From contig NZ_JADQBZ010000008.1 of NCBI RefSeq assembly GCF_016278365.1, positions 434,001 to 498,000 of the forward strand: 64,000 bases of DNA, read 5' to 3'. Below are positions 39,665-49,100 of this stretch, piece by piece; the stretch's first letter is position 1, and each line of letters starts with the position of its first letter. This stretch comes from Methanolobus sp. (lineage in GTDB: Archaea > Halobacteriota > Methanosarcinia > Methanosarcinales > Methanosarcinaceae). Under the pieces are notes generated by a model, which did not search any database, was not told the DNA's origin, and worked only from the letters and a program-made list of their open reading frames with translations. Position numbers and translations under genes: made by a program.

Positions 39665-40044
39665 CCTACCCCGTTGAACCCGGAGAAAAGCCCTGATGTA
39701 TTCCAGCTGGCATATACTTTACTCAAAGACCGGACCGACAGGTAAGATATTTACTAAAAAAGCAGGATTATTATAATTTACAACCTCCCATAAAAAATGA
39801 GCAGCTTCATGTTTTTAAGAGATTAAGTATGCAATCAACTTGCTACCCATAAAGGAATACCATATCTGCTACCTGAACAGAACCTCCGGAAAGAGTATGG
39901 AACATCCTAAAAATGACAAACAGAACCTTTGTTTCTTATGTATTATACTTAACTTTGATTCTTACTTATTTATTAGATTAAATTCCATATACTCTACCGG
40001 GATTAGAAGAAGGGTATTGGCCGGGATAAGTGGGGAAGGCGTCA

Positions 40045-40133
40045 TAAAGTGATGGCCTTGTTAGCATTTGTTGCATAGCCATGATCGATTGTAACTTCCG
40101 GTATGCACTATGGGAAATAAGGTCATCACTTTA
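40045..40133. repeat. Imperfect inverted repeat, 15-base arms
   Basis: taaagtgatggcctt (40045-40059) pairs with aaggtcatcacttta (40119-40133), all pairs matched except one that is G-U in RNA. The 59-base interior contains a weaker nested pairing (gcatagcc with ggtatgc). No flanking direct repeats were seen, so a mobile element is not supported. Confidence 0.55.
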
Positions 40134-40273
40134 CAAGTGTATACCATATTACAAACAGGTCCGATGCACCATGTAAGAGGAATCTCAGAAGAAAATATGG
40201 CATACAACGCAAATAATCAGCAATACATCATTTAGTCTCATCCTTAGTCCAGATTGTTGATCCGAGAGGAGAT

Positions 40274-40507
40274 GTGATTCATATCAGAAGAAGTAGAACT
40301 GCCATCAGCGTGGAAATATTAAGGGCTGCCATGGAGGGAGCAAAAAAAACCCATATAGTTTACCGTGCAAACCTTAACTTTGAGGTTGTTAACAGATACC
40401 TTACTATGTTAGAAGAAAAAGGGCTGATAGAGAAAAAAGACAGCCTCTATGTGACAACCGAGAAAGGAAAGGAATTCCAGGAAATTGCACAGGAACTTGG
40501 ATTATAA
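40274..40507 (+). CDS. Small winged-helix DNA-binding protein
   Basis: 77 residues. The sequence (AISVEILRAAMEGAKKTHIVYRANLN, then YLTMLEEKGLIEKKD, then YVTTEKGKEF) is the archaeal PF14947-type winged helix, common in methanogen regulators. It starts with GTG at 40274 behind GAGAGGAG. It consists of the DNA-binding domain alone. Target unknown. Confidence 0.85.
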   Translation: MIHIRRSRTAISVEILRAAMEGAKKTHIVYRANLNFEVVNRYLTMLEEKGLIEKKDSLYVTTEKGKEFQEIAQELGL

Positions 40508-40733
40508 GAAGAGATATTCATCAGTACCATCTGATGAGATCATTCTACCGGCGATGGCTGTAGATCTATTCTAAGACTTCCATTATTGTCAGGCGCTGCA
40601 TTACCTGGCCAGGGATAACCCGAGGTTATAAGAATCTCAATACCTTTTTAACTCATAACCAGTATTATCCTATGTCAATACTATATTAATCCATGTTCTT
40701 GCATTGATAAAAGTAAAAGGAAGGAACATACTT

Positions 40734-41480
40734 ATGCTGGAGATCAACAATCTGACAGTCGAGGTCGGCGGTCGCAGGGTGCTTAAAGGTGTAGACCTGA
40801 AAGTCGATGCTGGCTACACTAATGTACTGTTCGGGCCAAACGGCGCGGGCAAGTCCGTACTCCTTATGACCCTGATGGGATTCAGCGGTTATAATGTTAT
40901 TAGCGGAGAGATTATTTTCAAGGGTGAGGATATCACCCGCCTATCTGTTTCCCAGAGAGCGCAGATGGGCATGGGCATAATGACCCAGAGGCCCCCTAAC
41001 CTGAGTGGCGTCAGGCTGCATGACCTCCTGAAAGTAATATCAAAAGACCCGAAGGAAACGGAAGAACTTGCAGAGTCCATTGATATGGCAAGGTTCTTTG
41101 AAAGAGATGTCAATGTCGGATTTTCAGGCGGCGAGATCAAGAGATCAGAACTTCTCCAGCTATCAGCACAAAATCCCGATTTCCTCCTGCTTGATGAACC
41201 TGAGTCAGGAGTCGACCTTGCAAGCATCGAGCTTCTGGGAAACACGATCAATACCCTCCTGAACAGGGATTGTAAGTGCCCGGGAGACAGATGCAGGCAT
41301 GGTAAATCAGCACTTGTGATAACTCATACCGGACAGGTGTTGGACTATATTGAAACCGACAGAGCATATATTCTTTGCAACGGGACTGTGATGTGCTCGG
41401 GCAATCCGCGCGAAATGCTCAGCGAGATCAAAGAACAGGGATATGAGGAGTGTATCAAATGCAAGCTGATGCAGATATGA
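40734..41480 (+). CDS. sufC: SufC ATPase
   Basis: A 248-residue ABC ATPase of the Suf iron-sulfur scaffold. Walker A is GPNGAGKSV, the signature is GFSGGEIKRSE, Walker B is FLLLDEPESG. A short insertion with three Cys (CKCPGDRC) and a His occurs near residue 180, and another CIKC lies close to the C-terminus. ATG 40734 follows AAGGAAGG. It overlaps sufB. Confidence 0.93.
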   Translation: MLEINNLTVEVGGRRVLKGVDLKVDAGYTNVLFGPNGAGKSVLLMTLMGFSGYNVISGEIIFKGEDITRLSVSQRAQMGMGIMTQRPPNLSGVRLHDLLKVISKDPKETEELAESIDMARFFERDVNVGFSGGEIKRSELLQLSAQNPDFLLLDEPESGVDLASIELLGNTINTLLNRDCKCPGDRCRHGKSALVITHTGQVLDYIETDRAYILCNGTVMCSGNPREMLSEIKEQGYEECIKCKLMQI

Positions 41481-42685
41481 GGAAGAAGGCAGAAAATGCC
41501 CTCGGGAAACGCGCTGATTACGGAGAGGATTTCAATCTTGATGAATATGGTGCAGGCACCACCGATGTCCGATACGAGCAAAAACTGACAGACCTCACGG
41601 AAGAAGATAAGAAGACGCTGCTTAATGTAGGCTTCACTCCCGGAGAAGAAAATAGGTCAGGTAGCCTCATAATGGTGGATAACACTATAACCCACACATC
41701 GCTGCATGATAATGATGCTGTTGAGCTGATGTCCCTCAGGGATGCAATAAAAGTTCACAGCTGGGTCAAGGATTATATATGGAAGCTCGTAAAGCCGGAT
41801 GCAGACAAATATACGGCGATGAGCTATCTGCAGGATGCAAATGGTTATTTCATCCGGGCTCCTGCAGGCAAAAAATCAAAGATGCCTGTGCAGACCTGTC
41901 TCCTGATAGGCTCAAAGCAGGTTTCACAGACAGTTCACAACATTATTATCGTTGAAGAAGGTGCTGAACTTGAAGTAATAACAGGTTGCTCCACAAAGCA
42001 CGGAGTGGAAAAGGGACTACACCTCGGAATTTCAGAAATGTATGTGAAGAAAGGAGCAACACTCAATTTTACAATGATCCACAACTGGGCTGACCAGATA
42101 GGTGTCAGGCCAAGAACCGTCGTACATCTTGAGGAAGGAGCCAAATACATAAGCAATTATGTAACCCTGAAACCGGTCAGATCAATCCAATCATATCCGA
42201 CGGTTATTCTCGATGGAAAAGGTGCATTCACAAGACTTAACACAATAGCTGTGGCCCATCCTGGTTCGGAGCTTGACCTTGGAAGCCGGGTCATCTTCAA
42301 TGCAGAGGACACATCGGCAGAGATGATCTCAAGAACCATTACTACCGGTGGCATATCTATTGCAAGAGGAGAAATGATAGGTAATGCCAATGGCGCCAAA
42401 GGGCATCTGGAGTGTCACGGACTTGTACTGAGTGACAAGGGTACACAGAGGGCCATCCCCATCCTTGAGGCAAATGTCCAGAATATAGAGCTTTCTCATG
42501 AAGCTGCCGTTGGCCGCATTGCCAGGGAACAGATAGAATACCTGATGGCCCGCGGCCTTACAGAAGAAGATGCAATTGGCATGATCGTCCGGGGATTCCT
42601 TGATGTTGGCATCCAGGGCATACCCGATGAACTTAGAGCAGATATTGACGAAACCATTGCAAAGATCGGAGAGAACGCGATCTGA
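41459..42685 (+). CDS. sufB: SufB/SufD-family scaffold protein
   Basis: About 408 residues of the Suf scaffold, which assembles Fe-S clusters with SufC. The beta-helix core is seen as VEEGAELEVITGCSTKHGVEKGLHLG and the C-terminal HEAAVGRIAREQIEYLMARGL segment is conserved. It is the short archaeal SufB type. ATG 41459 has GAGGAG upstream; ATG 41477 overlaps the sufC stop and is the other option. No sufD is nearby. Confidence 0.9.
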   Translation: MQADADMRKKAENALGKRADYGEDFNLDEYGAGTTDVRYEQKLTDLTEEDKKTLLNVGFTPGEENRSGSLIMVDNTITHTSLHDNDAVELMSLRDAIKVHSWVKDYIWKLVKPDADKYTAMSYLQDANGYFIRAPAGKKSKMPVQTCLLIGSKQVSQTVHNIIIVEEGAELEVITGCSTKHGVEKGLHLGISEMYVKKGATLNFTMIHNWADQIGVRPRTVVHLEEGAKYISNYVTLKPVRSIQSYPTVILDGKGAFTRLNTIAVAHPGSELDLGSRVIFNAEDTSAEMISRTITTGGISIARGEMIGNANGAKGHLECHGLVLSDKGTQRAIPILEANVQNIELSHEAAVGRIAREQIEYLMARGLTEEDAIGMIVRGFLDVGIQGIPDELRADIDETIAKIGENAI

Positions 42686-42739
42686 ACCACATATAAATGG
42701 AATAAACTTTAATAGATTAATCTTAACAAGAGGATATTA

Positions 42740-43594
42740 ATGAACCAAAAATTAATAGGCATCTTTCTGGCTGCCATTATGCTAATGTCAATCGGGACAT
42801 TTTTCTTTGCCGGCCCTCTGTCCAACCAGAGCAACAATGGGAATGATGCCTCACAGGCACCCGGATTTGAGACGATACCCGGTACAAAGATGAGCCATGA
42901 ATTGAACTCACTTCAGGACGGGCTGAGCATTACACCAGAGGGTGCGACAATCGTTAGTTATGTCGATTACTCAAGAGTGTATGGGACACCACTCCAGATA
43001 CTGGCACCCAATATCACCGATGTATATTCAGTTTACAACTCGATGATCCTTAAGAGGTATTCCGCATATAATGCTGCTGAAGATTTTGCATTCGAAGCTC
43101 ATGTGATAAACCCGGAAGTTATAAACTTTGATTATATGCTTGCAGAACAGCCATATAATGGATATTATATGCTATCCCGCAATGGACAGGTGTACAATAT
43201 TGTAGGTAACCCTATGCTGCTTGGCCCGGAAGAATCACTTAAGCAGGTAATTGACGTTACATCAGGCACCCTTGAAAGCTCCGAGGATTTTGAGAGGATA
43301 ATGCCTTATATCGAAGCTGGTGCCGAATACCAGATGCTCACTTCCGCTGACAGTCTTGCCGAACAGCACTACGTGGAGTTCATGTATACTGCAGACGGCA
43401 ATTATAGTAGGACAGAGGTATTCGTTGAACCTCAGCAAAGCCTTATCGATACGATAACCACTCTTAGCGCAAATAGTTCCGAGCGTGGACTCACGTACAA
43501 TATAACCACGCATGAAGATGCAAATGTAACAAAGGTCATTGTAACGACCAATGCCTCGAACTTTTACAGTCTGGCACTTGAACAGTTCTGGTAA
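42740..43594 (+). CDS. Secreted or membrane-anchored protein, unknown function
   Basis: 284 residues. One N-terminal hydrophobic segment (residues 5-25) is a signal or anchor, followed by an Asn/Ser/Gly-rich linker and an extracytoplasmic domain with several N-x-S/T sites. No family recognised. It has its own promoter (catataaatgg near 42690) and GAGGAT ahead of the ATG. Confidence 0.65.
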   Translation: MNQKLIGIFLAAIMLMSIGTFFFAGPLSNQSNNGNDASQAPGFETIPGTKMSHELNSLQDGLSITPEGATIVSYVDYSRVYGTPLQILAPNITDVYSVYNSMILKRYSAYNAAEDFAFEAHVINPEVINFDYMLAEQPYNGYYMLSRNGQVYNIVGNPMLLGPEESLKQVIDVTSGTLESSEDFERIMPYIEAGAEYQMLTSADSLAEQHYVEFMYTADGNYSRTEVFVEPQQSLIDTITTLSANSSERGLTYNITTHEDANVTKVIVTTNASNFYSLALEQFW

Positions 43595-43626
43595 TACTCA
43601 GAACTGGAGAATTGTCTGGAATTAAG

Positions 43627-43650
43627 GTGAGAGTTATTCTCACAATCTTT
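43627..43650 (+). terminator. Hairpin terminator after the secreted protein gene
   Basis: gtgaga/tctcac stem (43627-43632, 43638-43643) with a 5-base loop, followed by a run of T. Confidence 0.65.
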
Positions 43651-43731
43651 TTTTTCGCACGATTCCAGCCTTTTGCCACAAGATTTATACATGAATAGAT
43701 TGTTTTGGAATCAAACCGCTATTTGCCGAAA

Positions 43732-43740
43732 GATATATAT
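43732..43740 (+). promoter_or_regulatory. TATA box of the ribosomal protein operon
   Basis: gatatatat about 170 bases before the rpl7ae ATG. This gives a leader of about 140 bases, unusually long for this window. Confidence 0.45.
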
Positions 43741-43870
43741 CTGAATGCAACGGTTGATAGCCATTACTTTGGCATAATAACAGTGTCAGTTAGTGATATT
43801 AATTTGTAGCAATCATAAAATTGGCCAAATTAGTTTCAGGCTACTGTCCTGATCTGCAATGAATAATGAA

Positions 43871-43891
43871 AAACCGCATTTCTCGCGGTTT
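43871..43891 (+). promoter_or_regulatory. Leader hairpin just ahead of rpl7ae
   Basis: aaaccgc/gcggttt forms an exact 7-base stem with a 7-base loop, 4 bases before the GGAG ribosome-binding site. L7Ae is an RNA-binding protein that controls its own mRNA through kink-turns in some archaea. No canonical kink-turn is obvious here, but a GA-rich step lies on each side of the stem. Confidence 0.4.
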
Positions 43892-43908
43892 CGAAGGAGA
43901 TTAATAAT

Positions 43909-44265
43909 ATGGCAGCAAAATTTGACGTTCCAGAAGAATTAGCAAACAAAGCACTTGAGAGCGTAGAGCTCGCAAGGGACACAGGAAAATTGAAAAAGGG
44001 TACAAACGAAGTGACAAAAGCAATTGAGAGAGGTATTACAAAACTCGCAGTTATAGCTGAAGATGTAAGCCCTGCTGAAGTCATAGCCCACCTTGCACCA
44101 CTCTGTGAAGAGAAGAACACTCCATACATATTCGTCAAGCAGCAGAAAGAACTTGGTGCAGCTTGCGGCATCGGAGTCGCCTGTGCAGCGGTTGCTATCA
44201 TAGATACCGGCAAGGGCAGCGAACTTGTTGAAGACATAGCACAGAAAATAAGTGCATTGAAATAA
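43909..44265 (+). CDS. rpl7ae: Ribosomal protein L7Ae
   Basis: 118 residues. It begins with the basic [13 protein letters not shown] segment and has [24 protein letters not shown], both typical. L7Ae binds kink-turns in 23S rRNA, box C/D and H/ACA RNAs and RNase P RNA. It is the first gene of rpl7ae-rps28e-rpl24e-ndk-infB-rps6e. Confidence 0.96.
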   Translation: MAAKFDVPEELANKALESVELARDTGKLKKGTNEVTKAIERGITKLAVIAEDVSPAEVIAHLAPLCEEKNTPYIFVKQQKELGAACGIGVACAAVAIIDTGKGSELVEDIAQKISALK

Positions 44266-44286
44266 TCTGATACATGAGGTATCATT

Positions 44287-44502
44287 ATGGCAGATGAAGA
44301 TACAGGCTATGCAGCTGAAGTCATTGATGTTATCGGCAATACCGGTATGCATGGCGAAGCTAGCCAGATACAGTGCCGTGTGCTTGAAGGGCGCGACAAA
44401 GGCCGTATAATCACCCGCAACTGTGTAGGTCCGATCAGAGTAGGAGATATATTGATGCTGATCGAAACATCCAGAGAAGCCAAGAAGCTGACTACCAGGT
44501 GA
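44287..44502 (+). CDS. rps28e: Ribosomal protein S28e
   Basis: 71 residues with the S28e core [28 protein letters not shown] and the C-terminal motif [11 protein letters not shown]. Overlaps the open frame of L24e by 4 bases. Confidence 0.96.
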   Translation: MADEDTGYAAEVIDVIGNTGMHGEASQIQCRVLEGRDKGRIITRNCVGPIRVGDILMLIETSREAKKLTTR

Positions 44503-44507
44503 TTATA

Positions 44508-44696
44508 GTGGAACAAAGAAAATGTTCTTTTTGCGGCGCATTCCTTGAGCCGGGGACAGGCAAGCTCTTTGTAAAGAGGGACGGATCAACTTATTTGTTC
44601 TGTTCTTCAAAATGCGAGAGCAACTTTGACCTTGGAAGGCTGCCAAGGCGTACAGAATGGACCGAGCAGGGCAGAATACATTTGAAGAAGGCATAA
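44508..44696 (+). CDS. rpl24e: Ribosomal protein L24e
   Basis: 62 residues with the zinc finger CSFCG...CSSKC and the family motif [24 protein letters not shown] at 44508 ([10 protein letters not shown]) is preferred because GGTGAT lies just upstream; GTG at 44499 is an in-frame alternative. Confidence 0.94.
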   Translation: MEQRKCSFCGAFLEPGTGKLFVKRDGSTYLFCSSKCESNFDLGRLPRRTEWTEQGRIHLKKA

Positions 44697-44709
44697 CCCG
44701 GTGTCAGGC

Positions 44710-45159
44710 ATGGAACAGACATATATTATGATCAAGCCCGATGGCGTACAGCGCGGGCTCGTCGGAGAGATAATCTCGAGGATCGAGAAACGCGGCCTGA
44801 AGGTTGCAGCCATGCGCCTGAATGTGATGAGTGCAGAGAGTGCGAAAGAGCACTACAAGGAACATGCAGAGAAACCATTCTTTGCATCCCTCATAGAGTA
44901 CGTCACATCAGGTCCTTCAGTCTCAATGGTGGTTGAAGGAAAGAACTCCATCGCTATCATGCGTGCGGTCAACGGGGCAACTAACCCGGTAAACGCACTT
45001 CCGGGTACTATAAGGGGAGACTTTGCCATCGAGACCGGAAGGAATGTTGTCCATGCATCCGATTCTACCGAATCGTCCAAACGTGAGATCTCGATTCACT
45101 TTAAGAGTACAGAGATCTTCAGTTACTCAAAGATAGATGAGGTTTGCCTCTACGAGTAA
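44710..45159 (+). CDS. ndk: Nucleoside diphosphate kinase
   Basis: 149 residues that balance nucleoside triphosphates. It begins QTYIMIKPDGVQRGLVGEI, and the phospho-histidine is in NVVHASDSTESSKREI. ATG 44710 is used, behind GGTG; GTG at 44701 is in frame. Its place among translation genes is conserved in euryarchaea. Confidence 0.95.
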   Translation: MEQTYIMIKPDGVQRGLVGEIISRIEKRGLKVAAMRLNVMSAESAKEHYKEHAEKPFFASLIEYVTSGPSVSMVVEGKNSIAIMRAVNGATNPVNALPGTIRGDFAIETGRNVVHASDSTESSKREISIHFKSTEIFSYSKIDEVCLYE

Positions 45160-45173
45160 ACTTTAAGACAATT

Positions 45174-45204
45174 CCGGGCACCTTCTTATTATATTCATGC
45201 CCGG
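45174..45204 (+). other. Hairpin between ndk and infB
   Basis: ccgggca (45174-45180) pairs exactly with tgcccgg (45198-45204) over a 17-base AT-rich loop. No T run follows, so it looks more like an mRNA structure or processing site than a terminator. Confidence 0.45.
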
Positions 45205-45255
45205 GATAGTTTAATCGTTTATCACAGGCAGTCAATCATATTTGAAGGGATGCAC

Positions 45256-47031
45256 ATGGCAGTCAAGGGAAACTTACGCACACCAATTGTCTCTGTAATG
45301 GGACATGTAGATCATGGAAAGACTACATTACTTGACAAGATCAGAGGCAGTACTGTTGCTGACGGAGAGGCAGGCGCCATTACCCAGCACATAGGTGCAA
45401 CCGAAGTTCCCATCGATGTTATCGTAAATAAGTGTGGTAACCCATCACTCCGGGATAAGTTCATTGTGCCCGGCCTTCTGTTCATTGACACACCGGGACA
45501 CCATGCATTCACATCACTTAGAAGCCGCGGTGGAGCTCTTGCGGATCTTGCTATAGTTATTGTGGACATAAACGAAGGTTTCAAACCACAAACCATAGAA
45601 AGCCTTCAGATCCTCAAAAGATTCAAGACACCTTTTGTGGTCGTTGCGAACAAGATCGACAGGATACATGGCTGGAACCCACAAAAGAACTCCACCTTCG
45701 TGCAATCATATAACAAGCAGATAGAACGTGTAAGGACCGATCTGGACAAGAAGTTCTATGAGATCGTAGGGGAATTATATAAGTTGGGATTTAATTCCGA
45801 AAGGCATGACAGGATAAATGATTTCCAGCGTAATATCGGGATAATTCCGATCAGCGCCATGACAGGAGAAGGTATCCCTGACGTTTTGATGGTGCTTCTG
45901 GGACTTGCCCAGAGATTCCTTGAGGGAAATTTGCATTATGATGCGAACATCCCCGGAGTTGGCACTGTTCTTGAAGTAAAGGAAGAGAAAGGGCTTGGGG
46001 CAACCATAGATGTTATTCTTTATGACGGGACCTTGAAGAAGGGAGACATTATAGTTGTCGGAAGCCTTGGAAAACCTATCCAGACCAAAGTCCGTGCACT
46101 ATTAAAACCCCGTCCGCTTACTGAAATAAAATCCGAAGAGAAGTTCGAGCAGGTTTCATCAGTCACAGCAGCCATAGGTGTCAAGATATCTGCACCCGGA
46201 CTTGAGACCGCGCTTGCAGGTTCTCCCGTGAGGGTCACAACTCCTGAGACTATCGATGATATCACAGATGAAGTACAGAGTGAGATAGAAGATGTCCAGA
46301 TCGACACCGACTCTAACGGCGTTACAATAAAAGCGGATACGATAGGTTCTCTTGAAGCTCTTGTCAATGAGCTGAAAAAAGAGAACATACCCATCAGGAA
46401 AGCGACTGTAGGAGATGTATCGCAGCGAGATGTTGTGGAAGTTACAGCTATCGAGGATTCCCTCTATGCAGTAATTGTCGGATTCAATGTAAAAGTGCTT
46501 CCTGATGCCAGGGAAAAGGTTCAGGAAACAAATATCCGCCTCTTCCAGAACGATGTCATATATCGTCTGATAGATGACTACAAGGACTGGGCGCAGGAAC
46601 AGAAGGAGCTTGCCGAAAAGGAGATGGCTGACACCATTATTAAACCAGGAAGGTTCCAGATATTGCCAAACTGTACATTCAGGCAGAGTAAACCGGCTGT
46701 TGTGGGTGTGAAGATAATCGGGGGAGTCGTCAGGACAAAACTTGACATTATTGCACTTGATGGCGCCATCGTCGGCAAGATAAAAGGCCTTCAATCCAGT
46801 GGAGAAAATATCTCACAGGCAAAGGTCGGCATGGAAGTTGCTATGGCTATAGAAGGTCCGACTGTTGGAAGGCAGATCAAGGAAGGAGATACGCTTTTCA
46901 TCAATGTCCCGGAACGGCATGCTAAGAAGATGGAAAATGAGATTAATGACTCATTGACGGCAGATGAATTAGAGACACTGGACGCGTTCCTTGAATTCAA
47001 AAGAAGGGGCAATCCCTTCTGGGCAAAATAA
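45256..47031 (+). CDS. infB: Translation initiation factor aIF5B
   Basis: 591 residues, GTPase that joins ribosomal subunits. GTPase motifs are [19 protein letters not shown] and NKID. Domain II ([17 protein letters not shown]), III and IV follow, with no bacterial-type N-terminal extension. ATG 45256 is chosen since the G-rich ribosome-binding site directly abuts ATG 45250. No intein interrupts the GTPase domain. Confidence 0.95.
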   Translation: MAVKGNLRTPIVSVMGHVDHGKTTLLDKIRGSTVADGEAGAITQHIGATEVPIDVIVNKCGNPSLRDKFIVPGLLFIDTPGHHAFTSLRSRGGALADLAIVIVDINEGFKPQTIESLQILKRFKTPFVVVANKIDRIHGWNPQKNSTFVQSYNKQIERVRTDLDKKFYEIVGELYKLGFNSERHDRINDFQRNIGIIPISAMTGEGIPDVLMVLLGLAQRFLEGNLHYDANIPGVGTVLEVKEEKGLGATIDVILYDGTLKKGDIIVVGSLGKPIQTKVRALLKPRPLTEIKSEEKFEQVSSVTAAIGVKISAPGLETALAGSPVRVTTPETIDDITDEVQSEIEDVQIDTDSNGVTIKADTIGSLEALVNELKKENIPIRKATVGDVSQRDVVEVTAIEDSLYAVIVGFNVKVLPDAREKVQETNIRLFQNDVIYRLIDDYKDWAQEQKELAEKEMADTIIKPGRFQILPNCTFRQSKPAVVGVKIIGGVVRTKLDIIALDGAIVGKIKGLQSSGENISQAKVGMEVAMAIEGPTVGRQIKEGDTLFINVPERHAKKMENEINDSLTADELETLDAFLEFKRRGNPFWAK

Positions 47032-47104
47032 TTATTCATGGCAACGCATATTCATTGATATCACAGGAAAACAAGAATATATATATTATATTGGAGGAAT
47101 AAAT

Positions 47105-47503
47105 ATGGCAGATTTCAAAATAGTAGTATCAGACCCAAAGACAAAATCATATCAGTTCAACCTGACAGGACCGGAAGCTAACAAGCTCGTAGGAAAATCC
47201 ATAGGCCAGACCGTGGACGGCGCAATTGTCGGACTCCCGGGCTATGGACTGAAGATTACAGGCGGAAGTGACAAGAGCGGTATGGTCATGAGACCTGAGA
47301 TCCCAGGACCAAGGAGACAGAAAGTACTTATTGCAGAGGGTGTAGGTTACTCCCCTGTCGCAAGTGGCGTCCGCCGCAGAAAGATGATGCGCGGAAGGGA
47401 AATTGCACCTGACATAATACAGGTCAACACCGTTGTTGTCGAATACGGCGACAAGACAATCGAAGCCATCGTCGGTGGCGAAGAAGTAGCAGCAAAAGAG
47501 TGA
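47105..47503 (+). CDS. rps6e: Ribosomal protein S6e
   Basis: 132 residues, beginning [16 protein letters not shown] and containing [24 protein letters not shown], the S6e hallmark. It begins at ATG 47105 behind GGAGGAAT; the longer open frame upstream overlaps infB and is non-coding. Confidence 0.96.
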   Translation: MADFKIVVSDPKTKSYQFNLTGPEANKLVGKSIGQTVDGAIVGLPGYGLKITGGSDKSGMVMRPEIPGPRRQKVLIAEGVGYSPVASGVRRRKMMRGREIAPDIIQVNTVVVEYGDKTIEAIVGGEEVAAKE

Positions 47504-47540
47504 GCAACTCACTCTTTACAATAATTTTATAATCTTTTTT
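47495..47540 (+). terminator. Terminator hairpin overlapping the rps6e stop codon
   Basis: aaagagtgag (47495-47504) pairs exactly with ctcactcttt (47508-47517) over a 3-base loop, with T-rich sequence after it. The stem includes the TGA stop of rps6e. Confidence 0.65.
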
Positions 47541-47559
47541 GCTTATTTAGTATATACTT

Positions 47560-48900
47560 TCAATTAATCTTGTGGACACCAAGCACAAGTGGCTCTTTCC
47601 TGCAGAGGAAACCATTCACCTCAAAGGATACATTCAAGTTTCCAAGGTCTGCCTTTCCACTTGTCATCGGCCTGATGGCAATGGAAACATAACGTGAAGA
47701 TGATGGCAGTAAGCCCTCAATATAAACTGTCGGGACCTCACACTCGATCTGTGAAGAGAAGCAGCTAGAGAGGCTTATATTGGTCAGGGATTCATCCGAG
47801 CGGTTTTCCACAATAAAACCTAAGGAAGCAGGGATGCTTTTGTAAAGGGTCTCCGGCGTATTCATCCTGACATTCAGCTCCGGAGCAAATATCCGGCGAA
47901 TATTGAATCCAAGTGGACCCGCATTGCAGACATTACCGTTCATCCTGAATTCAACACTAAAATGACCTACGCTTATCTCCCCGATGACCTTCGGAATTAT
48001 GTTGATTGCCAGCGCCTGCCCGGAACCTGCCTGCATGTTGCCAATATTAAATGATGTCACATCCGCGTCTATACCTTCACTAAAAGAACAGCTTACCTGC
48101 ACATCATCCAATGAAAAAGAAAGCCTGTTCATGAGATATATCCCCAGAGGAGCCTCTTCCCCGAAGTGTAGGGCATCCGGAATACTGGTATTCACAAACA
48201 AGCAGGAGCATATGACATTGCACAAGCCGATTGGAAGGTTGTTCTTTGTGTACTTTTGCCCGCGTATCTCAAAATATAGGTCCGCTGTGCCCATGGAATT
48301 CTTTCCGGTATGCAGAGAAATGAAAGGTATGGATGCTGATCCTGAAGATCCTCCTGCAACAGTGCCAAGAGAAAGTTGAGAACCAGCGCACTTGAAAGAG
48401 TCCGGGAACACCCACCTAAGCCATACATTGCCGATATCGGTGTCAGTGGGATTGTTAACATGTAAAGTAACTGCATACGGAAATCCGGTTTCTGCGCTTG
48501 CAGGATAATTATATCCCACGACCACAGCATCACGTACCTGCATCCCCAGGAGCCGTCTCTTGCTTATTCCCCATATATTTTCATATATCCAGAAAAAATG
48601 AATTGGTGTGTAAGGAAGTACGACAAACACAAATAAAGCAAGCACAAACACTGGCACTGATAACGGTATAACTCCCGACAGCAGGGATGAAATGCTAAGA
48701 GGCATCAGAGAATAAGCAAGAGTATGCAGGCCAATCCCGGAAGACATAGGATGTAACATCCCAACTGCAAAGAAAGCCAGCCACATTATCCACACAAGAG
48801 AGTACATCTGAAAGAGATATCCACTCTTCCCTCTTGATTTATTCAGAAGGGCATAAGAGAGGGAGCAGATAAAATCACCGGAGATTCTGGACAGTTTCAT
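47560..48900 (-). CDS. Membrane-anchored protein with three Ig-like repeats, unknown function
   Basis: 446 residues. Residues 28-105 contain three hydrophobic segments. The rest has three repeats of about 100-110 residues. Each ends in a similar block: GTADLYFEIRGQKY..., GHFSVEFRMNGNVC and LGNLNVSFEVNGFLC, preceded by stretches like IGNMQAGSGQALAINI. This resembles CARDB/Ig-type adhesive repeats. Probably faces the outside. Convergent with rps6e. Confidence 0.7.
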   Translation of the reverse strand: MKLSRISGDFICSLSYALLNKSRGKSGYLFQMYSLVWIMWLAFFAVGMLHPMSSGIGLHTLAYSLMPLSISSLLSGVIPLSVPVFVLALFVFVVLPYTPIHFFWIYENIWGISKRRLLGMQVRDAVVVGYNYPASAETGFPYAVTLHVNNPTDTDIGNVWLRWVFPDSFKCAGSQLSLGTVAGGSSGSASIPFISLHTGKNSMGTADLYFEIRGQKYTKNNLPIGLCNVICSCLFVNTSIPDALHFGEEAPLGIYLMNRLSFSLDDVQVSCSFSEGIDADVTSFNIGNMQAGSGQALAINIIPKVIGEISVGHFSVEFRMNGNVCNAGPLGFNIRRIFAPELNVRMNTPETLYKSIPASLGFIVENRSDESLTNISLSSCFSSQIECEVPTVYIEGLLPSSSRYVSIAIRPMTSGKADLGNLNVSFEVNGFLCRKEPLVLGVHKIN

Positions 48901-49100
48901 TTAATCACTGCTTGAAATGAGTAGTCGGAATTAGGTTTATTCATATAAATATATTACTTTGTATATAATTTAGCCTATCAGGCATAAGATAAGGAGAGCA
49001 GAAATACCGGAGAAAAAGAGATTCCAATAAAAACAAGAGATAAAAGCAAGAGATAAAAACAAAAAAAATACAAAAAAAAGGGAAATAGAGGAAGAAAAGC

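Larger units (their letters stand above)
39272..40273. other. 1-kb region without recognisable genes
   Basis: It holds the putative small RNA with terminator (39420-39540), a TATA element at 39656-39664 followed by micro-ORFs of doubtful status, and an imperfect 15-base inverted repeat (40045-40133). A 70-codon frame at 39840-40052 has no start site support and odd composition. Confidence 0.6.

Noticed and set aside
39840-40052. Plus-strand frame of 70 codons in the gene-free region
   Set aside because: No start site support, mixed hydrophobic/Cys composition, and it overlaps the start of an inverted repeat. Kept only as intergenic.
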